A stretch of DNA of 10,033 bases from JAZGEG01 sp964346665 (GTDB lineage Archaea; Aenigmatarchaeota; Aenigmatarchaeia; QMZP01; QMZT01), in the NCBI GenBank assembly GCA_964346665.1, contig CAYFVC010000045.1, positions 1 through 10,033 of the forward strand, given 5' to 3'. The notes under the pieces are model-generated. The model made no database searches, was not told the origin of the DNA, and worked only from the letters and a program-made list of their open reading frames with translations. This document shows positions 5,559 through 10,033 of this stretch, in pieces. The position numbers and the translations under genes are program-made. Position 1 is the stretch's first letter, and each line of letters opens with the position of its first letter.

Positions 5559-5969
5559 TTACTTTGTCTTGGGTTTTATTCTGGGCATTGGAAGTGGTGG
5601 TGGCAATTGGAGATCTTCCGCAATGTTTGAAACCTTCAGTAAACATCTCCTAAACAAATAATTCAGGATTTCCAGCGAGGGTTTCTCCGGAAGTTTCTTG
5701 TCCTTTTCCCACTGTTTTAGGAGTTTTTTGTTGTCATCCGTGAGGTAAAGCAAATCCCCGCCGATTTTTATCTCCCCCACTTTCGGATCGTAATTCGTTA
5801 CGAATTCAAAAGCCAGAGAAAGAACTTTTTTGTTCCCGATTGTGGAGATCGTCACTTCCTTCATATCATTTATCCTTGGAACGGAATTCACCTTTATCTC
5901 CGCTCGTATCTTCTGTTCCTTGTCCCTTTTTGCATCCACTGAATTGAAACTCAAACCAATTATCGCCAT
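5559..5969 (-). CDS. Conserved archaeal protein, possibly SecB-like
   Basis: A 136-aa protein of a conserved archaeal family. It begins MAIIGLSFNSVDAKRD, continues with beta-rich sequence (IRAEIKVNSVPRINDMKEVTIS as strand segments), a core LSLAFEFVTNYDPKVGEIKIGGDLLYL, an acidic-basic helix WEKDKKLPEKP, a helix LEILNYLFRRCLLKVSNIAED and a proline-rich end LQLPPPLPMPRIK. The pattern (strands with YxP and G-I-x-GG, then a long helix and LPPPxPxP) resembles the SecB-like chaperone family; this is recalled family resemblance, not proven. The open frame extends 14 codons further upstream, but I chose the ATG at 5967-5969 because GGAGG lies seven bases before it (5977-5981). A TATA-like element near 6018-6025 may give it its own leadered transcript within the gene train. 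Confidence 0.8.
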   Translation of the reverse strand: MAIIGLSFNSVDAKRDKEQKIRAEIKVNSVPRINDMKEVTISTIGNKKVLSLAFEFVTNYDPKVGEIKIGGDLLYLTDDNKKLLKQWEKDKKLPEKPSLEILNYLFRRCLLKVSNIAEDLQLPPPLPMPRIKPKTK

Positions 5970-6017
5970 GTCAATTCCTCCATATAGTTTATTGGATAAA
6001 TGTTTTATCACTTCAAT

Positions 6018-6025
6018 ATTTAAAT
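6018..6025 (-). promoter_or_regulatory. Possible internal TATA box for the SecB-like gene
   Basis: The palindromic element atttaaat lies about 52 bases before the ATG at 5969. A start about 26 bases downstream would leave a leader of roughly 26 bases containing the GGAGG site, the same geometry as the histone and zinc-ribbon promoters. Confidence 0.35.
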
Positions 6026-6047
6026 GTTTATTCTCAAAAACCTCGAT

Positions 6048-6146
6048 CTATTTGGGCACTGATTGCATGAATACTGACAGGTAATAAAGGAAAATCAAAA
6101 CCAACAAAAACAAGACTATGTAAAACCAAATAAATTTCAAGTTCAT
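6048..6146 (-). CDS. Single-helix membrane microprotein, 32 aa
   Basis: A 32-aa open frame with ATG at 6144-6146 and TAG at 6048-6050. The peptide reads MNLKFIWFYIVLFLLV, then LIFLYYLSVFMQSVPK. Residues about 5-26 are a continuous hydrophobic, aromatic-rich helix long enough to span a membrane, with Lys at position 4 and Lys at the C-terminus. The start is preceded by a very purine-rich stretch (GGGGGGAGG on the minus strand, 6150-6158), whose GGAGG lies only three bases from the ATG, shorter than usual. It fills the gap between the flavodoxin and SecB-like genes in the same orientation, starting 24 bases after the flavodoxin stop. I do not recognise a family. Small membrane proteins often attach to larger complexes; here function is unknown. 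The ribosome site, position and coherent hydrophobicity support a real gene over chance. Confidence 0.62.
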   Translation of the reverse strand: MNLKFIWFYIVLFLLVLIFLYYLSVFMQSVPK

Positions 6147-6170
6147 GTTCCTCCCCCCCTAAAACAGGTT

Positions 6171-6644
6171 TCATTCTCTAAGCTTCTTTCCGAGCTCCTC
6201 TGCCCATTTTCTGACTTTGTTCACGTCTCGCTCGTCTGCGACAGTTTTCCACAGGATTTTCATGCGCCCGCCAAAGGCCTCGTAAGCGACGGGTTTTACG
6301 TGAGGATACTTCGCTAGAACGTTTTTAATGTATTTCCTGATGGCTTCATCATAGCTTTTTGGATTTCCAGCCTCAAGGGACGAAAGAAATATCGCGATCC
6401 TCTTGCCTTCAAAATCTTTCTCTAGAAACTTCAGGTATTCCTTGTACACCTTCCCGATCCTAACTCCGCTTCCAATTATGATATTCTTGTATCGTGTAAT
6501 ATCAGGGGACGGGTTTTTCTTTAAATTGATTGCGTCTACTTCGAGTCCGTGTTTGTCCCGCAAAACCTTTGCTATTAAAGAAGCATTTTCTTCGGTAACG
6601 CCTCCTTTTGTAACATACGCTATTAGTGTCCTACCACCAGCCAT
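6171..6644 (-). CDS. Flavodoxin-like protein (HemG/flavodoxin_5 type)
   Basis: A 157-aa flavodoxin-fold protein. The N-terminal FMN phosphate-binding loop is AYVTKGGVTEENA (residues 9-21), a T-x-x-G-x-T-type loop after the first strand. Then come INLKKNPSPDITRYKNIIIGSGVRIGKVYKEYLKF-type segments (the central strand IIIGSGVRIGK contributes the isoalloxazine side) and RIAIFLSSLEAGNPKSY. The arrangement matches the HemG-like subgroup, which in bacteria oxidises protoporphyrinogen; in archaea the partner is unknown, so the general role is one-electron or hydride transfer through FMN. I chose the ATG at 6642-6644 over a GTG at 6659 because GAGGTGG (6651-6657) lies six bases before it and the ATG follows the a/eIF2-gamma stop by one base, indicating translational coupling. 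It is cytoplasmic. Confidence 0.88.
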   Translation of the reverse strand: MAGGRTLIAYVTKGGVTEENASLIAKVLRDKHGLEVDAINLKKNPSPDITRYKNIIIGSGVRIGKVYKEYLKFLEKDFEGKRIAIFLSSLEAGNPKSYDEAIRKYIKNVLAKYPHVKPVAYEAFGGRMKILWKTVADERDVNKVRKWAEELGKKLRE

Positions 6645-6645
6645 T

Positions 6646-7887
6646 TCAAACCACCTCACCGTACCCTATCAATCTCCACCTTCCCGAGAAGAGTTTTGAG
6701 ATCGCGACCCTTTCGCCTTTGTCCGCGCATATGGGGCTTTTCATGTGAATATCAATTTCATCCGATCTCCCAGAGGTGACGGACCCTGTCGTTCGCATCG
6801 TCCCGACCGTTAGCATAAGGATTTCGCCGGTCTTTATCTCTCCCACATCCAGACTTTCTTTCGTTCCCACAACCCTCTTGAGTAAGTGTGTTTTCAGCTT
6901 TATATCCATTGAAACTGGCGGGAGTTTACCAACAAAACCTGCCACGCTCCCTGAGAGAGAATCTGATTTCGTGAGGTAGGGATCTAGTGTGGTGGAAACC
7001 CCTATCAAACCTCCCGGCTCTATTTCCTTGGTATCTTTCCCGGCCTTCTGCAAACCCGTTATTTTCGTTCTGGCGGGCTCGTACCTATCTTTTATTTTTA
7101 TGCCGGGCTTTATTTCAATCTCGTCCCCAACCTTAAGTTTCCCCTGGACCAGCGATCCCCCTAGCACGCCACCCTTCAGCTTCTCAATCGCTGTTCCCGG
7201 CTTGTTCACATCGAACGATCTCGCCACCAAGAATTTAGGAATCTTTTTCGGGTCGCGTTTCGGGGGTTTCATAACGTTTTCTATCGCCTCCAGAAGATCA
7301 TTAAGGTTAATACCCTGCCTAGCGGATATCGGGATTACGGGAGCATTTTCAGCTACCGTCCCTTTCAAAAAATTCTTTATCTCTTTATAATTCGATAATG
7401 CCTGCTCCTTCGAAACGAGTTCTATCTTTGTCTGTACAACGACCACTTTGTCTATACCCACGATATCTATTGCTGTCAGGTGTTCGAGGGTTTGGGGTTG
7501 AGGGCAATCCTCGTTCGCGGCAATCGTTAAAATCGCGCCATCCATGAGAGCTGCCCCTGACAAGACAGTCGCCATAAGTGTTTCGTGGCCAGGAGCGTCC
7601 ACAAAAGATACGGTCCGGATTGGTTTGCACGTGGTGAAGCAGTTTATGCATTTTTTGCTCGTGGAATAACATTTCGCTCCCTTGCATTTAGGGCATTTAT
7701 AAATTGTCATATCCGCGTAACCGAGCCTGATCGATATCCCCCTTTTGATTTCTTCCGAGTGGGTGTCCGCCCACTTCCCTGTCAGGGCCTCGGTTAGAGT
7801 GGTTTTCCCGTGATCCACGTGTCCAATCATCCCTATGTTGAATTCCGGTATCATTCTTTTGTCAATTTTTTCCGCTATTCTTACCAC
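6646..7887 (-). CDS. eif2g: Translation initiation factor 2 subunit gamma (a/eIF2-gamma)
   Basis: A 413-aa GTPase that, with alpha and beta subunits, delivers initiator Met-tRNA to the small ribosomal subunit. G1 is GHVDHGKT (22-29), followed by switch I with THSEEIKRGISIRLGYAD. G3 is DAPGH (97-101) and G5 is SA at 188-189. The G4 position reads QTKIEL (152-157) where the family normally has QNKIEL. A zinc knuckle lies at 65-87 with CPKC and CINC pairs plus extra Cys. Domains II (about 213-325; RSFDVNKPGT, GGVLGGSLVQGKL, PGGLIGVST, DPYLTKSD) and III (about 326-413, ending RWRLIGYGEVV) are complete. The start is uncertain: the GTG at 7887 gives the length quoted; an ATG at 7852-7854 would still precede NIGMIGHVDHGKT and is compatible with a TATA box at 7901-7910. 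It heads the five-gene minus-strand train. Confidence 0.96.
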   Translation of the reverse strand: MVRIAEKIDKRMIPEFNIGMIGHVDHGKTTLTEALTGKWADTHSEEIKRGISIRLGYADMTIYKCPKCKGAKCYSTSKKCINCFTTCKPIRTVSFVDAPGHETLMATVLSGAALMDGAILTIAANEDCPQPQTLEHLTAIDIVGIDKVVVVQTKIELVSKEQALSNYKEIKNFLKGTVAENAPVIPISARQGINLNDLLEAIENVMKPPKRDPKKIPKFLVARSFDVNKPGTAIEKLKGGVLGGSLVQGKLKVGDEIEIKPGIKIKDRYEPARTKITGLQKAGKDTKEIEPGGLIGVSTTLDPYLTKSDSLSGSVAGFVGKLPPVSMDIKLKTHLLKRVVGTKESLDVGEIKTGEILMLTVGTMRTTGSVTSGRSDEIDIHMKSPICADKGERVAISKLFSGRWRLIGYGEVV

Positions 7888-7900
7888 CTTTATTAGATAA

Positions 7901-7910
7901 GTTTTTATAC
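7901..7910 (-). promoter_or_regulatory. TATA box for the a/eIF2-gamma gene train
   Basis: The minus strand reads GTATAAAAAC. A start about 26 bases downstream falls near 7879, just inside the GTG-initiated frame. Transcription from here would favour the ATG at 7854, whereas a second A/T-rich run upstream (7911-7926, including TTATAAATTAAAA) could serve the GTG at 7887. Confidence 0.4.
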
Positions 7911-7941
7911 GTGTTTTAATTTATAAGTTTCTTTTCATTAG

Positions 7942-9207
7942 TTAATACTTCATGCTCTGCTGGTATTCCACTTTGACCTGATATTCGCTCTCGGTTTCGT
8001 AAATGTCCTCGAAACCTTTCGTGAGGTTAACCTCGTATTTTTTATCCTCCTTTTCCTCCCCTGTTTCCTCTTTTTTCACAACGACCTCGAAAACTTTGTA
8101 AGGTGGATCGACCTTGCAAATTGTCCTGTCGCTCGTGGCGAATCTCCAGACTTCGTTTCCTTTGAGATTCAGGCAATACAAATGGCAGTCCCAGGAGCCG
8201 AATAAAAGAGAATCCTTCCACAAGGCTGGCGGAGACCAGATCTGACCGGATGTTTTGAAACGCCAGATTTCCTTTCCTCTTTTCAGATCAAGACAGTAAA
8301 AGTTGAAATCCTCTGAACCGAAATATATCTTGCCTTCTTTTACGAGAACTCCGACAGCTACCAGACCACCCGCTCGAAAACGCCATATCTCCTTTCCGTC
8401 CATGGTCAAAGCGTATAAAATCCCATCCCTTGAACCATGGTATACAATATTTTTGTGGACAATGGGAGAGAAAGAATTGCCGTATTTCCCTGTATTGAAC
8501 CTCCAAAGCTCTTTCCCTGTCTTCGCGTCAACAGCGTAAAGGTTGTTATCCAGGGAGGCAAAATATATGACTTCATTGTAAACCTCGCTAGGGGCCTCGC
8601 TGTATATTTCATCTCCTGTCTTGAACCTCCATATTTCATTGCCTTTCTCTGCACCCATGCAGTAGAAGTTCGAATCCCCAGAACCAAAGTATATCATTCC
8701 TTCCCGAACGCTGGGTGCGTAGAAAACAGGACCTCCCGTACGAAACCTCCAAATCTCCTTTCCTGTTTTGTTATCAAGGCAATAGAGATTACCGTCAGTG
8801 CATCCGTAGTAAATCATGTTTTTGTAAAACAGAGCTTTGGTTGCATAACCCTCCCCTGCCTTAGATCTCCATATCATTTTACCTGTTTTTATATCGAGTG
8901 CGTACATGGAGCCTGTCATACTCCCTATGTACAAAACGTTATCGTGAACCTCAGGGGAATTTCCAATAATCTGGCCGTCGGTCTTGAATTTCCATACCAT
9001 TTCTCCTGTTTTGCAGTTCAAGGCGTATACGTAGTGGTCCCCTGAACCGAAATAAACCATCCCTTCTTTAACTGTGGGTACGCAATGGATGCTCCCTCCA
9101 GGACCCATGCTGTAAAGCCTGGTGACGAGTTCTTCCGCCTTCTTAACCTCAAAATCCTCGAGTTCTGTCTCGAAAGCCGAGAAACCCAGATCTGTTCTCG
9201 ATCGCAT
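7942..9207 (-). CDS. PQQ-like eight-bladed beta-propeller protein, no signal peptide
   Basis: A 421-aa protein made mainly of eight tandem PQQ-like (BamB-type) repeats of 39-42 residues, each of the form YFGSxDxxxYxLDxKTGKEIWRF. The blade tryptophans are at 72, 113, 153, 193, 235, 274, 314 and 354. Eight repeats suggest a closed propeller. It is flanked by a charged N-terminal segment (1-38) and a Lys/Glu-rich tail (about 370-421). No signal peptide or membrane segment is present, so it is probably cytoplasmic, unlike most secreted PQQ or BamB proteins. Cysteine follows tyrosine at the same position in four blades (143, 183, 305, 345). Binding of the quinone PQQ is not implied; the repeats more likely make a protein- or ligand-binding scaffold. 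The ATG at 9205-9207 has a TATA box centred 25 bases upstream. It is divergent from rad50 and lies upstream of the a/eIF2-gamma train, 54 bases away. Confidence 0.9.
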   Translation of the reverse strand: MRSRTDLGFSAFETELEDFEVKKAEELVTRLYSMGPGGSIHCVPTVKEGMVYFGSGDHYVYALNCKTGEMVWKFKTDGQIIGNSPEVHDNVLYIGSMTGSMYALDIKTGKMIWRSKAGEGYATKALFYKNMIYYGCTDGNLYCLDNKTGKEIWRFRTGGPVFYAPSVREGMIYFGSGDSNFYCMGAEKGNEIWRFKTGDEIYSEAPSEVYNEVIYFASLDNNLYAVDAKTGKELWRFNTGKYGNSFSPIVHKNIVYHGSRDGILYALTMDGKEIWRFRAGGLVAVGVLVKEGKIYFGSEDFNFYCLDLKRGKEIWRFKTSGQIWSPPALWKDSLLFGSWDCHLYCLNLKGNEVWRFATSDRTICKVDPPYKVFEVVVKKEETGEEKEDKKYEVNLTKGFEDIYETESEYQVKVEYQQSMKY

Positions 9208-9227
9208 ATACTAAATTTTGAAACAAT

Positions 9228-9236
9228 CTTTTAAAG
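9228..9236 (-). promoter_or_regulatory. TATA box for the PQQ-like propeller gene
   Basis: The minus strand reads CTTTAAAAG, centred 25 bases before the ATG at 9207, leaving no leader. Its upstream edge shares one base with the inverted repeat at 9236-9260, which therefore covers its BRE position. Confidence 0.5.
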
Positions 9237-9260
9237 TTGAAACCTCCAGCGGGTTTCAAC
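9236..9260. promoter_or_regulatory. Perfect 9-bp inverted repeat between divergent promoters (operator candidate)
   Basis: GTTGAAACC (9236-9244) and GGTTTCAAC (9252-9260) are perfect inverted copies with a 7-base centre. The two-fold symmetric site touches the propeller TATA box and ends 16 bases before the rad50 TATA box. A dimeric regulator bound here could affect both genes. It is outside both predicted transcripts, so an RNA hairpin role is unlikely. Confidence 0.5.
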
Positions 9261-9276
9261 CCTTCCTGCCACCATT

Positions 9277-9285
9277 AATTTAAAA
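9277..9285 (+). promoter_or_regulatory. TATA box for rad50
   Basis: The element aatttaaaa is centred 26 bases before the rad50 ATG at 9307, again predicting a leaderless transcript. No Shine-Dalgarno site is present. Confidence 0.5.
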
Positions 9286-9306
9286 CAGAATTTCATTTTA
9301 TATTTC

Positions 9307-10033
9307 ATGATAACCCGCATAAAGCTCAAGAACTGGAAATCCCACCTAGATTCCGAGCTCTCGTTTTCGAAAGGGGTGAACGGCCTTATCGGGATCATGG
9401 GTAGCGGGAAGACGAGTGTAATGCAAGCGATCGCCTTTGCCCTTTTCGGGACTTTCTCGGGAATAAGTTCGAGGAGACTTGCTCTAGATGACCTCATAAT
9501 GAAAAAGCCCCAGGAAAAGGATCTTGCTTTGATAGAGCTGGAGTTCGTCCTTGACGGGAAGAAATACGAAGTGAAAAGAACGATAGAGAAGGGGAAGGGG
9601 ACTGTTTCGTCAGAAATCCGTGAGGAAGGGGAGCTTTTGGAAGTGAACCCACAAGGTGTTACTAGGGAGGTCACTCGAATCCTCCAGATGGATTACGATT
9701 TGTTTCAAAGGGCGGTCTATTCCGAGCAGAACGCGCTCGATTACTTCCTCCAGATCCCGAAAGGGAAACGAATGCAGCAAATCGATAGCATGCTCAAGCT
9801 CGACCGTTACGAGAAGGTGAGGGAATCCGCTGTGAAGATAAAGAATAACATTTCCAATCTAAGGCAGCAAAGATTAAGGGATATAGAAGGTATGAAAGAA
9901 CGAAGGTTCGAGGAAAGGATAAAAGATTTTGAGAATGAACTGGAAAAGAGGGAGAAGGAGAAGGGAAATATAGAGAAGGATAGCGAAAGTGTTCGAAAGA
10001 AAATAGATTCAATGGAGAAAGCTTTTGAAAAGA
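9307..10033 (+). CDS. rad50: Rad50-type SMC-like repair ATPase (N-terminal part, cut by window end)
   Basis: The first 242 codons of an SMC/Rad50 ATPase; the frame runs off the window. It begins MITRIKLKNWKSHLDSELSF, the standard Rad50 first strands. The Walker A loop GIMGSGKTS (29-37) is followed by VMQAIAFALFG. The Q-loop region YSEQNALDYFLQIPKGKR and the LKLDRYEKVRE helix are characteristic of Rad50, distinguishing it from SMC. After about residue 175 it enters a highly charged Lys/Glu coiled coil, the start of the arm that leads to the zinc hook. Rad50 works with Mre11 nuclease in double-strand break processing, in archaea usually with HerA and NurA; these would lie to the right, out of view. 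The Walker A loop has Ile-Met where most Rad50 have Pro-Asn. The ATG at 9307 has a TATA box at leaderless spacing. Confidence 0.88.
   Translation, partial: MITRIKLKNWKSHLDSELSFSKGVNGLIGIMGSGKTSVMQAIAFALFGTFSGISSRRLALDDLIMKKPQEKDLALIELEFVLDGKKYEVKRTIEKGKGTVSSEIREEGELLEVNPQGVTREVTRILQMDYDLFQRAVYSEQNALDYFLQIPKGKRMQQIDSMLKLDRYEKVRESAVKIKNNISNLRQQRLRDIEGMKERRFEERIKDFENELEKREKEKGNIEKDSESVRKKIDSMEKAFEK

Noticed and set aside
6645..6659. Flavodoxin start at GTG 6659 overlapping the a/eIF2-gamma end by 14 bases.
   Set aside because: The GAGGTGG Shine-Dalgarno at 6651-6657 would lie inside the coding region; it is spaced correctly for the ATG at 6644.
8437..9045. A 202-codon open frame on the plus strand opposite the propeller gene.
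   Set aside because: It is an antisense shadow of a repeat-rich gene: the regular blade repeats with biased codons keep the opposite frame open. No promoter or ribosome site, and no recognisable domain.
8000..9150. DNA-level tandem repeat of about 120 bases.
   Set aside because: It is explained by the eight propeller blades, which have diverged in sequence; not a separate repeat element.
9236..9260. Inverted repeat read as a CRISPR repeat because it contains GTTGAAAC and GTTTCAAC.
   Set aside because: There is a single palindrome, no spacer-repeat periodicity and no cas gene.

Overview
This window is archaeal chromosomal DNA. Diagnostic genes are the gamma subunit of translation initiation factor 2 (a/eIF2-gamma), a 71-residue single-fold HMf-type histone, a geranylgeranylglyceryl phosphate synthase (GGGPS, first ether bond of archaeal lipids) and the start of a Rad50-type DNA repair ATPase. 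Promoters look archaeal too: A/T-rich TATA boxes centred about 24-27 bases before start codons, many with no room for a leader. No lineage can be fixed from the sequence alone; the compact layout and small zinc-ribbon and SecB-like proteins would suit a euryarchaeal or DPANN genome. No tRNA, rRNA, CRISPR array or transposase was seen.

Layout. (1) Positions 1-1980 are visibly A/T-rich and hold small or accessory genes: a 71-aa orphan (minus), a SAM-dependent methyltransferase (plus), a stand-alone DUF460 RNase H-fold protein (minus, noticeably richer in G+C) and an 86-aa orphan (minus). A 27-base imperfect direct repeat of the 3' end of the DUF460 gene brackets the methyltransferase, suggesting it was inserted there. 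(2) Positions 1982-4325 hold a HAD hydrolase (plus), GGGPS (minus) and a divergent NAD-dependent epimerase/dehydratase (plus) broken by one in-frame TAA inside its catalytic YxxxK motif. GGGPS and the epimerase share a 30-base overlapping divergent promoter. (3) Positions 4363-4945 hold a 46-aa zinc-ribbon protein and the histone, divergently transcribed, both with strong Shine-Dalgarno sites. (4) Positions 4964-7887 are one minus-strand gene train read in the order a/eIF2-gamma, flavodoxin, a previously easy-to-miss 32-aa membrane microprotein, a SecB-like conserved archaeal protein, and a CYTH/class IV adenylate cyclase-like protein. (5) Positions 7942-10033 hold an apparently cytoplasmic eight-bladed PQQ-like propeller (minus) and a divergent rad50 (plus, cut by the window end), with a perfect 9-bp inverted repeat between their promoters.

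Most genes are housekeeping: translation initiation, chromatin, lipid synthesis, repair. No complete new defence or metabolic system can be demonstrated. The best leads are the bracketed methyltransferase, the microprotein, the nonsense codon in the epimerase active site, and the propeller/rad50 regulatory region. The window also splits cleanly into leaderless genes and Shine-Dalgarno genes.
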